From the NCBI RefSeq assembly GCF_000208745.1, contig NC_030857.1, positions 6,296,536 to 6,360,535 of the forward strand: DNA of 64,000 nt, in the 5' to 3' direction. The notes under the pieces are model-generated. The model saw nothing but the letters and a program-made list of their open reading frames with translations. It did no database searches and was not told the DNA's origin. Shown one piece after another: positions 14,781 to 27,730 of the stretch (position 1 is the stretch's first letter; each line of letters starts with the position of its first letter). This DNA comes from Theobroma cacao. Its lineage: Eukaryota > Streptophyta > Magnoliopsida > Malvales > Malvaceae. A program made the position numbers and the translations under genes.

Positions 14781-15041
14781 AAAGAAATGGAAAAAAAAAG
14801 GCAAAGCATCATATTCACAGAGATCCACAGAAACACACTTCTTCCTTCCTTTTTTATTTACTCTGATTCTAACAGCAAAGTGAGGATTCTAGTTGCTTGG
14901 AATAGGGGTTGATTTTTGTTTAATGGATAACGGAATCTAAATTAGAGCGAGAGTGAGTGCCTTGGACTTATACAGCTCTTACATTTATTGGAAAATAGTG
15001 CACTTGCCTTCTTTTTTTCTTTTTCTTTTAGCATTTTTCTG

Positions 15042-15052
15042 CCTATAAGAAG
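15042..15052 (+). promoter_or_regulatory. Candidate core promoter (TATA) of WAT1-like gene B
   Basis: CCTATAAGAAG lies about 80 bases upstream of the start codon. The identical 11-mer occurs at 32445-32455 before gene C. Conservation in both paralogues at a sensible distance supports a TATA box. Confidence 0.6.
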
Positions 15053-15125
15053 GCCGTTTCTCATTTCCGTGTTGGCAGCCTAAGAGTAAGTACTCAAGGG
15101 AAAACACAGAGAGAGAGAGAGAAAC

Positions 15126-17927
15126 ATGGGAGACCAAACGCCGTGTGCAGCTTTGTCTAACACGCTGAACAAAGTGAAACCATACCTGGCAATGGTCTCC
15201 CTGCAATTTGGATATGCAGGGATGTACATAATCTCCATGGTTTCTTTGAAGCATGGCATGAGTAATTTCATCCTTGCTACGTACCGTCATGTTGTCGCAA
15301 CCATTGTCATTGCACCCTTTGCCTTTGTCCTTGAAAGGTTTCTTTCTTCTTGTCCTCTCCCCTCTCTCACAAGCACATTCATTCATTTGCGTATTCAACC
15401 CGCATAGTGGTGCTTAAACCTTAACCTTATTGCTTTCCATTATCTACGCAGGAAAATAAGGCCAAAGATGACCCTCCCTATCTTCCTCAGGATTGTGCTT
15501 CTTGGTTTCCTGGAGTAATGCTCTAAACTTCTCCTCTTTTCATCTTTATGCACATAAATGCATCTCCATGTTGTGTCAAATGTGCTTATATTACATGCAT
15601 GTGTTTCTACAATATATGTAAATACATGCATCTATATATAAGTGCTCTGTTGCTTGTTAGAAACAACTGAGCCTCGGAAGATTCCGAAGAGTTTACTTTG
15701 CCGGCTTCTCGCAACAGGATCTTCAACTTGTGGCTGCAGGAATTGGATTCTCTGCTTTTTTTTTTCTTTTTTTCCCTCACAATAACCAATTCATTCTCTT
15801 CTTTCTCGTCATGGTTGGAAGGCTGAATCAAAGAGTTTCATCCTAGCTCATGAAAGTTTAACATATCCTTCCATATATAGATGATATATAGTAGCAATTT
15901 AAATGACAAAATCAAGTGTTCATCTTTTAGCATATATCCCGAGTCCATGCATGTTTCCTGTTCTTGATATATTTATAAATATTATGAAGAAAGTGAAGAT
16001 GTTAACTGCTAACAAGAATGCAAGGTCTAATTAACGAGGTTGATTGGAATGTCCAGGCCAGTGCTTGACCAGAACTTGTACTATCTCGGAATGAAGTACA
16101 CTACGGCGACTTATGCATCTGCTTTTGTCAACATGCTTCCTGCTGTTACCTTCATACTGGCAATGATTTTCAGGTGAAAAAGATTCAAACCAATTCATCA
16201 TTTTACTAATAGTGTCGTGCAATCACACTAATGGAAAAGCTGCATCAATAAGATCCTACAACCTGTAGAAAGGCTCAAGCCTCTGGGACCCCTGATAGAA
16301 AATATGCCAGTGCCCACCACATCAAATAGCTTAAAAAGTTCCATCACCTTCATTCCTTTTTTGTATTTATTATTTTAATGCCTAAAAAAGGACTTGCTTT
16401 AAAAATATAGTATCATATATATATATATCCACGTGAACTTTAGATGATAAATTCAAGAACTGAACCGGTGCTCTGTTTACAAAGTAAAGGATCTTGGGCT
16501 TATATATTTTCAATAGGATTTTAGGATTTTATCATTGTTTAATATTATGATTATGTCAATCAGATTAGAGAAGATCAATGTGAAGAAGATACGCAGTCTA
16601 GCAAAGGTCGTTGGAACTGCAATCACGGTCGTAGGAGCAATGGTCATGACTTTGTACAAAGGTCCCATTATTGATTTCATCAAGTCAGGAGGAGCTACCC
16701 ACAGTGGAACCACCACTGAATCTGCAGATAGGCACTGGGTTACTGGGACCATAATGCTTCTGGGAAGTATATTTGGCTGGTCAAGCTTCTTTATTTTGCA
16801 AGTGAGTAAAAATATCTCTAGTCTGTTGAAGGAACAAAGTTGATTAAACTCTTTTTTTTTTTTTTGAGCTAATGTTGGTTATGGTTTCTGGTTTCAGTCA
16901 TTCACGTTGAAGAAGTACCCTGCAGAGCTCTCTCTTACAGCTTGGATATGTTTCATGGGAATGGTGGAAGGTACAGGAGTGTCCCTTATCATGGTCCGTG
17001 ACTTCAGTGCCTGGAAAGTAGGCTGGGACTCAAGGCTTCTTGCTGCATCTTACTCTGTCAGTGCCCCAATTAAAACCAAATACAATGAATTCAGAAACAA
17101 AAAGAGAAACCAACTTTTGATTTATTGCTTTTCAAGCCTTTTTTGCCAGCCATATATGCACTTAAAAGGTCTTAGTAAAACAAAAATAAGCAGAGGCATG
17201 AAACAAAAGTGCTTAACACTTTAAAATTTGTGATTGATTAGGGAATAGTGTGCTCCGGAATCGCATATTATGTGCAAGGAGTCGTCATCAGGGAACGAGG
17301 GCCAGTTTTTGTAACATCTTTCAGCCCTCTATGCATGATCATCACTGCTGCGCTAGGGGTTATTGTTTTAGCTGAAAAAATCCACTTTGGAAGGTATGAT
17401 TCAGCTAGCATCTCATATTTTCCTGCAACAACTTGCGCTTTCATCTTTGATAATTGACACAAAAAGCATATTCTATTAATCCTGGGATGATAACAAAGTT
17501 TACTAAGACATGAATATATGGTGCACTGTCAAATATATATTAGAGATAATTACTGTTGCAGATAGTGACAGAATGCAATATCTAAGTAGTTTCCTTTGCT
17601 TTATTAACCATTAAACAATTTAGCAGCCTAATCCATTAGTGGAAGCTGCATTGGTTTTCCTTGTTCTGATTGCATGGTTGCTTCCTTTTGTCTTTGGTCG
17701 ATTTCAGCATACTTGGAGCCATTATCATAGTCTCAGGCCTTTATATTGTGGTGTGGGGTAAAAGCAAAGATGCGAAAAACTCAGAAACAGATGAGAAAAG
17801 CATTGAGCAGGAATTGCCAATCACAAACAATGCTAGATCAATTAGGGTTGATGATGGCATTGATGGACCTCCCAAAATTGTTAATATTCCAGCTGCAAAG
17901 AGCCCCTTCAGTACTCAAGGAACATAA
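15126..17927 (+). CDS. WAT1-related / UMAMIT-type transporter B (SIAR1/UMAMIT18-like)
   Basis: A ten-helix EamA-family membrane transporter. The closest relatives I recall are Arabidopsis At1g44800 (SIAR1/UMAMIT18) and At4g08290, amino-acid exporters of the UMAMIT group. Seven exons: 15126-15337, 15452-15514, 16057-16173, 16564-16801, 16898-17056, 17242-17393 and 17708-17927, giving 386 residues. Motifs include SLQFGYAGMYIISMVSLKHG, ATYRHVVATIVIAPFAF, RKIRPKMTLPIFL, VMTLYKGPIIDF, KKYPAELSLTAWICF and GIAYYVQGVVIRERGPVFVT. A cytosolic tail after VVWGKSKD carries QELPITN, shared with UMAMIT18-type proteins. Exon lengths match gene C exactly except the last, so they are recent paralogues. Substrate assignment is by family only. 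Confidence 0.95.
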
Positions 17928-18018
17928 ACACTTCCTTCCAAAATGTTGATAAATTTGCAGCAGGAGTTGTTCTTTCCCAAGCGATAAAAAACAATACTAT
18001 GTAACCACTCCCCACCCC

Positions 18019-18038
18019 CTCTCTCTCTCTCTCTCTCT
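18019..18038 (+). repeat. (CT)10 microsatellite
   Basis: A simple dinucleotide run in the presumed 3' UTR of WAT1-like gene B. Confidence 0.9.
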
Positions 18039-19204
18039 ATTTCTCAGCTGCTCTGCATCTAAGTAATTTGTAACTTATCATGTTTTGATTGTACTCTTGA
18101 GGCTTTGATTTGGTTCAAGCAAAAAACCATGAATCGTTGCGCTTTGCCAATGTTTCTCGCCCAAATATTTTATTTCCATGCTTTTTCTTTAGCTCACATT
18201 CATGAGATGCTGACATAGAGATATACTACAAAACAGGAATCAAACAGCTGACCATGTTCCAGGAATTGCATCGGTATCTCAAATATTATTCCAGCTTCGT
18301 AAATTTGTTACGTTCATTGGAATATTTTTATTTCACATCCTGATGGCTATGTATAGCTTGATTGAAATGACATAAGGAAGAATCGAATTCCTCTTGCAAC
18401 TTGGCCATGTGAATAATATAGAAGGAAAAAACAAATTACTTGACACATTATTCCTGGTTTTTGTTTGTTTAAACATATTTTATCAGCTACTTTCTTAAAT
18501 TAAAGTTGAAGTTTTAGTCCTCAGTCAGAATCTTGCATTTGCAATTTATTATTGCAATGGAAATGGTGGGGAATGGCCACTTAATACAACACATGAACAA
18601 AGCGAAAAAGGAAAAGAACAAATTGATGAGCAAATTAAAGGAACAAACAGAGCAAAAGATCAAACATGAGTGACAGAGAAGAAAAAATTGTTATGAATCA
18701 AATTGAGCCCATCCCGAAGATCATGTGACGTGCTCTCAATCTTTGATCTTGACACATGATTCATCAAGATAGGTGGTGCAATATTTTCTCTTAGATATTC
18801 AATAATCATCAAGATAGCCCCGAACAGGACATATGAGATCACATTGCTCTTTTCCTCCCAAATAGAAATCGTGGCAAGAGCTTGACCTCGGAGGGATGGT
18901 GGGCGAGGTTAGTTGTCCAGTCAGCTTGTGTAGGAAACAACTAAGACTTGGATTTAACATCGCTACATGTCTTCGTATACAAGATATGATCCCACTTTCT
19001 AAATCAGTTTTCAACATCAAATAGAATCTTGTTAACAACAGAATATACTTATCACTAGTAATGCCTGTTTACTCGTCCCCGTCCATAGTCATAATTTAGA
19101 TGCTATCGATACTCGTCATTGCAGAATGTCAAAATGAAAATGAAACCAGAGACAAATGTTGAAGTTTTGATTTTATAAAAATGAGACTACAGTTCAATTG
19201 TCGG

Positions 19205-19286
19205 GTGGGCATGCCGGAGTGGTTATCGGGCATGACTAGAAATCATGTGGGCTCGGCCCGCGCAGGTTCGAATCCTGCTGCTCACG
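19205..19286 (+). tRNA. tRNA-Ser (anticodon AGA)
   Basis: An intronless 82-base type II tRNA. The acceptor arms GTGGGCA and TGCTCAC pair (one G-T), followed by discriminator G. The anticodon loop reads CTAGAAA, giving anticodon AGA for UCU codons (wobble inosine also reads UCC and UCA). A long variable arm, GGGCTCGGCCC, is typical of tRNA-Ser. The T arm is GCAGG-TTCGAAT-CCTGC. Box A (TGCCGGAGTGG) and box B (GGTTCGAATCC) are intact, so it is likely functional. CCA is not encoded, as expected in a nuclear gene. Confidence 0.95.
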
Positions 19287-20075
19287 CCCTTATGTTTCAG
19301 CTTTTGGTTTGAATACTGATCATACGAAAGCGGCCCAACTCCCTGCTAGGAATGGACATGCTTGGTAAATTTGTAGTGACCCAATACCTTGTCTGGGCCC
19401 AAACGAGTGAGATCAAAGACATTGGTTTTTTTTTAACTTTTTTTTTTGTTGACTACACCGATTAGGGAGTATTTTAATTCAAAAATAATTTTTTACAGAG
19501 TTGACACGTGTTTATTTAGAATGCATTTAAAAAAAAATCAATCTTTATTATCTAATACATTATGATGAAGGTTTTTTAATTTTACAAATAAATTTAAAGA
19601 TTAACACTTGTCAATTTGATATTATATTTAGAAAATAATAAAATTATTTAGCTATTAAATGAATTCCTGACTATTATATAAACCTACTTATAAAATTAAA
19701 AAAGTTCACTTGAGTGTATAAAATAATAGTCTATTATCTAAGTACGGACATCTAGCTATGCTACCTTAACCATTATCGCTCCCAAAGTCCAAACCCAACC
19801 TTATTCTTAGCCCAAAAAAAGGTCCGACCCAACCCAAACCAAAGTCCATCTTGGCCGTTCATACCAAAGTGCCACAGACAGCCAATAAACGGTTGGCATT
19901 TGGCGGTGTTTCCTTTTTTTAAATTTTTTTCCCTTGTCTCTCATTGGATGTTTTGTTTTTCTTTAATGCTACTTTTTGCTTTCCCTTTCTCACTTTCTTC
20001 CCCGCAGTCTTGTCGTGGCGAAGTCCCGCTGTTGTTGGAGCTCTCGAAGGAGATAATAATAAAGAAAAGAAGAAA

Positions 20076-23000
20076 ATGGCGATGTGGGTGTTTGGGTACG
20101 GCTCTCTTATTTGGAAAGCCGGGTTTAACTATGATGATCGTCTTGTTGGCTTCATCAAAGATTATCGCCGAGTCTTCTACCAAGGTTCTTCCTTACCCCC
20201 TCTTTTTTTTTTGGCATGTACCTTTTACAAAAGTCTTATTTTGTAAGGAATGATTGGTGGGTTTTGGTTAAAACAGGGAGTACTGACCACAGAGGGACGC
20301 CTGAGTATCCAGGCAGGACCGTCACACTGGAGCCTGCTGATGGGGAAGTCTGTGTAAGTAATTTTCGCCAATCACTATCATTTATCCTTTGATTTTTTTT
20401 TCCCACAGTTACTTGAGGACTATAATATGTATTATTGGTCACTCATTTATAAGAACAATAAGTTATTGGTGTTAATTTATTAAATGATGTGTTTTTTTTT
20501 TACTGGAAGAGAAGATTGTATGCAGCATCAGAGTAATTTTTAATTCAAAGCTTTATCATCAAAAGGAAGCCCCTTTCGTTAGCCACGTGGAAGCCATAGA
20601 CAAAAAGAAAAAACATATTGAAGAAAGAAAAAGGGAGATAGAAAGAGGCCCGTGTGCAACGCACGGGCCATAGTCTAGTGAGGTTAATTTGGAGCAATTC
20701 AATGAGGGTACTGTATGCTATGCCTATGTGGGATGCTTATCTCTGCTCAGAATTTCATTTGGCAAAGACACTCTGTTAATGAACTGAAAAACTGTTGAGA
20801 TTTTTACTTATTGAAAGGGTAAACATAGTGTATATTTGTGGATTTCAGTGAGAACTATTTAAATGATGTTTTCTGTGGAAGTTCTTTTGGATGGATAAGA
20901 AACGTCAATATTTATTTTGTTTCCTTATCCATGCCAAGTTATGGAATGAGCCAATATGTGAACTAAATAGTTCTTCAATCTTGTGAGGTTATAGTGGGGA
21001 GCGGCGTACAAGATATCCAAGAAAGAAGATAAAGAAAATGCGATAATGGTATGTTCTTGATAGTGAATTTCATCAAATGTATTCATATGATATATTGTTT
21101 TCTCCCAATTTTAATCCGTTACTGGCCCATCAATCGTTCAATAATCAAAATGTTGCTAAATGTTCATGTAGCATCTGGAGTTGCTCCTTCCCATAAAATG
21201 GAAAAAGTTAACATTTTCATTTTCTTATGATTGCCAAGTATATCTTATTTCTATGCCTAAAATCATTTTTAAGGATGGCCATTGGTTCCATCTTTATTGT
21301 CAGATTGGTTGGGGGACTTTGGATCACTAGTTCACTAAGATGATTCAGAAGGGAAATGATCTCAACCTTTTGTGACCACTGACCACAAAATAACCATGAT
21401 ATTGCATTGTTTGAATAGGTTGTTAAATAGAATAGGAGTTCAGTGTTGGATGATTGAATATTAATAAACAGGTTTGTATTGAAGATAATTATGGCCATAT
21501 TCATTCCCATTCATTCCCATTTCTGAATAGCCCAGACCCTAGATATATCAATGATCTGAAGCTTCACATATTGTTTGTACCTTCACTTTTAGTGTCATTC
21601 CTGTAGTAGTTTAATTTTATTTTATTGACTTCTTTTTACTTCGTTGGGAAGTTGAAAATGACTAGATCTAGAGATTCCCAAAGAGGTCAACCTATCAATT
21701 TGCTGCTGAATCCATGGGCAAGGCAGGAGATGACCCTGTGAACTGAGATATCTTAGTAGGCGGAGTATAGGAAAGAAAAAGCAGTTCGCTAGTAATGTCG
21801 GCAGAGTGTGAGCACCCTAAACTGTGAAAATAGGACTCTCAATAGATAAATGCTATGCTGCTAAGCTTTAGCTGATAATACATATATAGTTAATCAACAT
21901 TACTTAGTTTATCTAGCTACAATCATTTCTCCCCTTCTCCTATTAGCAGCTTTGCAGTAAACAATAAATAAATCTCCTTTGGGTTTCACCATCTTAATCT
22001 GCTTTCATTCGAAAATGCTATTTTGTCTTTCTTCGTTCCTACATTTTCTTACTCTTTGTGTGCTGATTGTTGTTATTATAAGCTTCTTAAATGCTATGAT
22101 GCACTCAACTGTCTCTTTTCTTTGCATTTAATTCTGCCTTTTGTTTGAGTTGGCTTGCCTATGACTTTACTTGCTAGCCTAATATCTTTCATCAGTTTGT
22201 GATCCTTATTTCATTCTTCCTTTTATTTTTTAATGATCTGCAGCATTTAGAAGTGAGGGAGAAGCAGTATGACAAGAAAGCTTATCTTGATTTCTTCACT
22301 GTGAGTTTTGAATGTTGATATATGTGTAAGTTAAAGAAACACTGTTGTAATGTAGCTTTTTCATTCATGTATTCCTACTCAAATTTGTTTCAGGATCCCA
22401 CAGCTACAACTCCAGCCATTTCTGGGGTAATGGTGTAAGTAGTGTTTTATCAATGGTATTTCATTCTTACCTTATTATTTAAGATAACCCGATCTACATT
22501 GACACCAAACTTTCAGGTACATAGCATCTCCAGACAAGAAGCTTAATAAGAACTATTTGGGGCCTGCTTCTCTTGAAGAGATTGCCAAGTATGTTAATTC
22601 TATCTATGGATTATAGTTTGAGTGCCTATTTGGCCTGGCTTTTTTTCAATTTATCTACTTCTTAAAAGCAGAAACTAGGTCAAATAGAGATTTTGATAAG
22701 CTCTTTAAAAAAACAGTTTTTTTTTTTTAAAAAAGAACTTCAAGAAAAGTTTCAGAGAAGAGCTGTCTCTTCTGTTTTTTTAAAAACATGCTTACTTTTC
22801 AAGAGATTTTTTTTTTGTTTCAAAAATATCCTCATCTATTAAAAATAATTCTAACATTATCCGTTTTCATTTTTATATGATTTATTATTAATTATAAATT
22901 TTTTGTTATATAAAAATACTTTCATATTTCTAAAAATTTATTTTAAATAAATAAAAAAATAAATTTAACTTTTTACCATTGTGAACAAAGGAATTTGTGA

Positions 23001-24054
23001 TTAATAGAAAGGTATTTATTAAATACCTTTTCATAGTAATTTTAACTAAAATTAGAATTTATATAAATTGTTTTGTCAAACAGTTTATCTATAAAAAAGA
23101 GTTTATCAAAGTAAATTTGTCAAATAGATTTAGCTTAATTTTAAAAGTTATTATTTCTCATAAGAGGTTCATAATAACTTTTGAGTTAAAAAAAAAGTCA
23201 AACCAAACAGGCTCTAAGTTTGTTTTTTTCAATCTCTGTTGTGGTTTCTACAGAATGCTGTTGAGTCCTTATTTGATGTTTGCTGATGTACTGATCTCGG
23301 CACTTCAATTGTTAGACAACTCCCACCCCCTTCCCTTCTTGCACAGAAAGGACTTAGCTGAACTCGAAGCTGTTTTTGAGCATGTGAACACAAATTAAAA
23401 ACTGAGACACAATACGGCATAGGCTCATTTTTAGGTTGTTTTTGAAATGTCAAATAATTAAAACAATTTATAGTTGCTCTATTAACTAGAAATGGAAATT
23501 TCCTATATAATCAAGTCCTAATATCATTGCTGAAATTTGTGGCTAAATCTTTCTACTAGACTCTAAAGAGAAAATCCCTCCCCTACAGATCAACTACCAA
23601 AAAAGCCCTAAACTAGTTTTTGTGCAGTGGTTTACCATTGCTAATTTGCTGGATCATCTTTGTTGGTCCATATCTTACTCTGAATCACTAGATTCAAACT
23701 CCTGATTCTAGCATAAGGACCCGGTTCTGATTCTTTATTTCCTCCTCTTTTTCCCCTTCATGTGCAGACAAATTATTCATGCTGAGGGCCCCTCAGGACC
23801 AAACAGAGACTATCTTTTCCAACTAGAAAAGGCTCTTCTTCAACTTGGTGAGCTTCTTCTCAGTAGCCACTAAATTTGTACTGTACCAGCTACTCCAATT
23901 GTTTATGTCGCTTCTTTGCCTAAGAAAATTTCCAATCAATGCTACACCTTACCCATTTTATTTTCTGGATTTAGGATGTAAAGATAAACATGTAATTGGC
24001 CTTGCAAATGAAGTGAGGCGCATTCTTTCGGAAGGACAGCTAATTGCGTCATGA
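20076..24054 (+). CDS. ChaC-like gamma-glutamylcyclotransferase (GGCT2 type)
   Basis: A cytosolic enzyme that cleaves the gamma-glutamyl group of glutathione to 5-oxoproline plus Cys-Gly, part of glutathione turnover and sulfur recycling. Eight exons: 20076-20184, 20277-20353, 20995-21048, 22244-22300, 22394-22434, 22517-22588, 23768-23847 and 23975-24054, giving 189 residues. The nucleotide-like pocket motif VFGYGSLIW is at residues 5-13. [18 protein letters not shown] follows, then WGAAYKIS, then [10 protein letters not shown] near residue 81 with the conserved catalytic glutamate. [20 protein letters not shown] is near the C-terminus. The length is normal for plant GGCT2 (about 190-200). 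The closest homologue I recall is Arabidopsis At1g44790. An upstream frame from 19944 could add residues, but the [10 protein letters not shown] start matches the family. Introns 2 and 6 hold transposon remnants; the coding sequence is intact. Confidence 0.96.
20640..20678 (+). mobile_element. Helitron 3' terminus (fragment) in ChaC intron 2
   Basis: A GC-rich hairpin GGCCCGTG..CACGGGCC (20647-20669, ten-base arms with one mismatch) is followed by ATAGT. It then ends CTAG at 20675-20678, and the next base is T. A terminal hairpin a few bases before CTRR, inserted ahead of a T, is the hallmark of a Helitron 3' end. I could not locate a convincing 5' TC end, so the element may be truncated or start anywhere in the intron. 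No Rep/helicase coding is present, so it is non-autonomous. Confidence 0.65.
22621..23216. mobile_element. hAT-like MITE in ChaC intron 6
   Basis: The ends are inverted repeats. The left end reads AGTGCCTATTTGGCCTGGCTT. The reverse complement of the right end reads AGAGCCTGTTTGGTTTGACTT. Both are followed inward by T-runs. AGTTTG flanks both sides (22615-22620 and 23217-23222) as a degenerate target duplication. It is about 595 bases, AT-rich, with no coding. The GCCTRTTTGG end and size fit the hAT-like MITEs common in eudicots. It lies wholly within the intron. Confidence 0.6.
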
Positions 24055-27000
24055 TGCAAAAAGGGGGGAAAGGGAAAAGAAATTAAAAGAGAAACTCGGG
24101 GCAGCATGATAGATGTGGACATCAGCACCACTACATGGAGTGACCTGTTCCTACATGTTTGCTCGGGATTGGGACGCAGAAACGTAGATTTCATATAGTG
24201 TGGGATACAGTCATCCCAATTCTACAACAATAAATTCTTCTACACAGGTAAACACTGTCGAGAAAAGGATGTTTCCCTATTCTTAATTTGGATATTTCCC
24301 TATTAAACCTGATTGTTCTTGATGACGAAATCGAAGGCGTTTCATTATTTAAAGCTATCTTAACATTTCATTGGTGTTCCACTATAACGAAGCTTATTAA
24401 GTTATCTATAAGCAAATCCTGCTGCATCCCACTATGATCAGCGGCTTCTCGGTTATGGTTGGAATAGTAAGTGATGAGTCATCCCCCATAGCGGGAACTT
24501 GTCGTTACTTGAAAAGAAGAAAAACAAGTCTCATGTGCTTGAAACAGTGTTGAACAGCAAACTGCACGTCAACATTGTGAAACCTCTCAATCATAGATAC
24601 ACTAATTTTATAAATCCTTGTTGATATGTTCTATTGTTATCATGTTCAACTTGTTAGTCATTTTTCCACCACTTCGAAAACACTTGTCTACTCCGTTTTT
24701 TCTTCGTTTGCAATGACTGACCCAAAATGAATGGAGCAAACAACATGGAATAATCTCTTTCCATTACAGGGAAAGGAAACCATTGTTAAGATTAAAGTTG
24801 GAAATAGCGAACCTATGTTGATCTCATCAAGACGCATGCATGGAGGTTCTGTGATCTTACTTTTGGAATGGTTTGTGGAAGGTGAAACTCCTTTTCCTAC
24901 GGTTTTCTTTATGGAAGTTTTATCGCTAGACCATCTCAATGTCCGTTTGAGACACCACAACCAAGCTATCTCAAGTTAAAATGTTTTGGACTTGCAAAGC
25001 AGAAGACAGAAGAAAGAGACCAAACAAAAATTGTCTGCTTTCCCTTCGGAAGTGCTCTTCCTCGTCGGTAGGGTAAATCCAAAACGCAGGAAGCGCAAGC
25101 TTTCTCCCCATTGCATCATAATATGAAACTCTTTGAGGCAAAGGCAAAATCCATCCCCATACCAAACTGCAAACAATGTAACAGCCACTTTATCAGTCAC
25201 ATGGCAACTTTGGTTAATTGTCATTGTCCTGTTAAGCCTGATTGAAACCTGTTAGTCATGATAGCTAGATATGGCTCTTCAGAAAATGGTGTTTGCCAAT
25301 GGTCTGCTTCCTACCAACAAATTATTACTTGGAGTTAAGAAATTAAATAGATCCATTCAGTATTTGCCAATCACCACAGACTGTTCATAGCTGCTAATTA
25401 ATCATGGCTTCCAAGTCTGTTCCATAAATTAATGATTGCTTTGTCATCAATAGTCAGTCATCAGCTGCTTAACATATAGATGTTACAGTTATCAAGAAAA
25501 ACAAAACACGGATCGATGATGTAATATTTCAACTTTCAAAGCTCTTGGCCTCGGGTCTTCATCCTGATCAAACAAAAGTAATTGACTGTTCGGGTTACAG
25601 AGCATGAGTCCGTGTATCATTGGAGTCATGTTCTTATGATTTTTAAGGCCGTCAACTTTATGTTTGATAGTAAGAGAACCAATAACTAAGCAAAACAGGA
25701 GACTATAATTCCTGGAGGTCATCAATCTCCTCATCACCACCACCACCAGCGCAGCCACCGCCTTCATCACTGTCATTATCATTGTCGTCGTCGTCAGATC
25801 TTTTCTATATCACCATCATCCTGCATGTATTGTAGGCTTTTGAAAAAGCAAAAGATTTGCAGTGCAGTTCTGAGTGAATTTGATGTAATATTATTAATAC
25901 ATCGAGTTCTTTAAACCTGTTCCTTTTTCTTTCCTGACTTCCAAACGGATTAAAATCTACAATTTAATATTTTATTAGGATAAAAAATCTGAAGATATAA
26001 TGAATAAGCCAATAATTGGCTGTAAATTGTGAATCTTGTTAGTGTGCCTTGACGCATATTGTGCGCAACTCTGTGCACTTAGGTGTGAATATTAAAATCA
26101 CTTAACAAATTTGCCTACTTAAGCACCAATATCAGATCCCAAAGGTGACTGTGGAACCAACTTACAGGTGCCAAAAGAATAAAAAATGATGATGTCTACG
26201 CATTTGGTTAAAAAATATGGCAGCTGACATAATGATCTAGAGTATGTATAATTCCCAAGTTCTTGTCAAGTTCTAGAAATTGATTACCAAGTTTCCTAAC
26301 AAAAATTTCTAAGATCACCATGAAAGCTTTCCAGGAATAGATTCATAGTTAGACACATTAAGTTTTCTGGTATGAGGGGACAGGTGTTTGTGGCCTGTCA
26401 GGACCCTGCTTGCTCAAGGAAAATTCATGGATGATGTCACAGGTTCCTGGAAGACATTGATAACAAGAAGGCGAGTCAAACAGAATTTCCTCTCTTTCAA
26501 TTCCTTCATTTCAAGGTGAGATCAGAGGATTTCCACTTTCCAGGGCAATTAAAATTCATAGTCCTGCATGCTTTCCTTTAACTAGTAGCACCAAACTCGA
26601 TTCTTTCAGCCTTGGACCTTGGATATATATTGGGCAAAGAGACCTAAATGTAAAGTTACGGTTTCATATTAATGTTTTGAATCTATATACAGAACAATTA
26701 ATGGACACAAATCAAGGACATTTTTAATTAATCCACTGTGTCTAAAAACTCTTTCAACAATGTTTTTGAGTACCCAACCCAAAGGAGGAAAAAGAAAACG
26801 TTGTTTTTTTTTTTTTGTTTTGGTTTTTGTCTATTGTTTGACTTGGAAAACAACTAAAAAGTGGCCAAGTACTAAATAAGACTCGGCTGGCAAAATCATT
26901 AACATAGTCAAAATCAACTTCAATGCCCTAATGCTAGAACCCCTAAACCCTTTTCTTAGTTAGGATTTAAAGGCAATCATTCTTTACGAAGCATGTAACA

Positions 27001-27730
27001 TGGGAGTTCCTGTTGGACTAGAACTCCCCCCTATTTTCTTCTTGTTATCTATTCTACATAGGGAGTTGTGTTAGAACTTGCTTTGATAACGCATATGCCA
27101 AGTTCTCCGCTTCTCCTCCTATAAAAAGAATCCCTCAAGAATATTTGTCGTCTTATCACTTGGCGTTTATCAAGACCAAAACTACAAAGATGGACAATGT
27201 TAAAGGCCACCATATCATAAAAGATTAAATGTCACATGTAAATCATCATCATCATCATCTAATACCATTATAGAAATACATAATCAAGATCATCGAACAA
27301 TCATAAGATACATCCTTCCTCTTATGTTTGTTGTATGTTCCAATCAAAGTTAGGTTAGCAACATATAAATTTGTACTTGCCATTAAGGTAACAAAGTTAA
27401 TATAATTATTATGAACTCATGGCTGATTCACATGTTTTTGGTGCTTAAAGATTGATGGCATAGAATAGGGTGACGCCCACATAGTAGATCTTAATTAGAA
27501 AGTAATTTCGAAAGACTCTTTAACATCTTAAAAATTTGGGGTTGATTAGGTTAAGGTGTCAATCACTGGGCTAAAGAAAGGAGGAGGACAGAAAGCCAAG
27601 GATTTTAATTCTTGGAGAAGGTTCCACCCACGACATCATGAAACTATTGGCCACTGGGTGTCATTTTCTATGATGTGTAGGCATGAAAAACAATAAACAA
27701 AGAAGGAGGGGAATACCCATTAATAAGGTA

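Larger units (their letters stand above)
11418..15125. other. Intergenic region between WAT1-like genes A and B
   Basis: It holds the 3' UTR of gene A, then AT-rich DNA. A diverged direct repeat is visible: AATAGAACTTGG and GCATGGCTAGTCATT recur at about 13000-13070 and 13278-13315. An AT dinucleotide run lies at about 13989-14009. Two blocks, 13568-13658 and 14651-14780, match DNA upstream of gene C. The minus-strand open frames at 12513-14323 show no family features and look like chance. Confidence 0.6.
17928..20075. other. Intergenic region between gene B and the ChaC gene
   Basis: It contains the gene B 3' UTR with a (CT)n tract at 18019-18038, and the tRNA-Ser at 19205-19286. AT-rich DNA follows at about 19400-19760, with no feature I can name. 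The ChaC 5' leader is pyrimidine-rich. No protein-coding gene is supported here; the minus-strand frames at 18660-19038 show no family features. Confidence 0.6.

Noticed and set aside
20354..20640. A defined 5' end for the Helitron
   Set aside because: Several A|TC sites exist in the intron but none has a recognisable 5' consensus, so the border was left open.
24688..25224. Several short ORFs on both strands
   Set aside because: No recognisable motif, splice logic or neighbour support.
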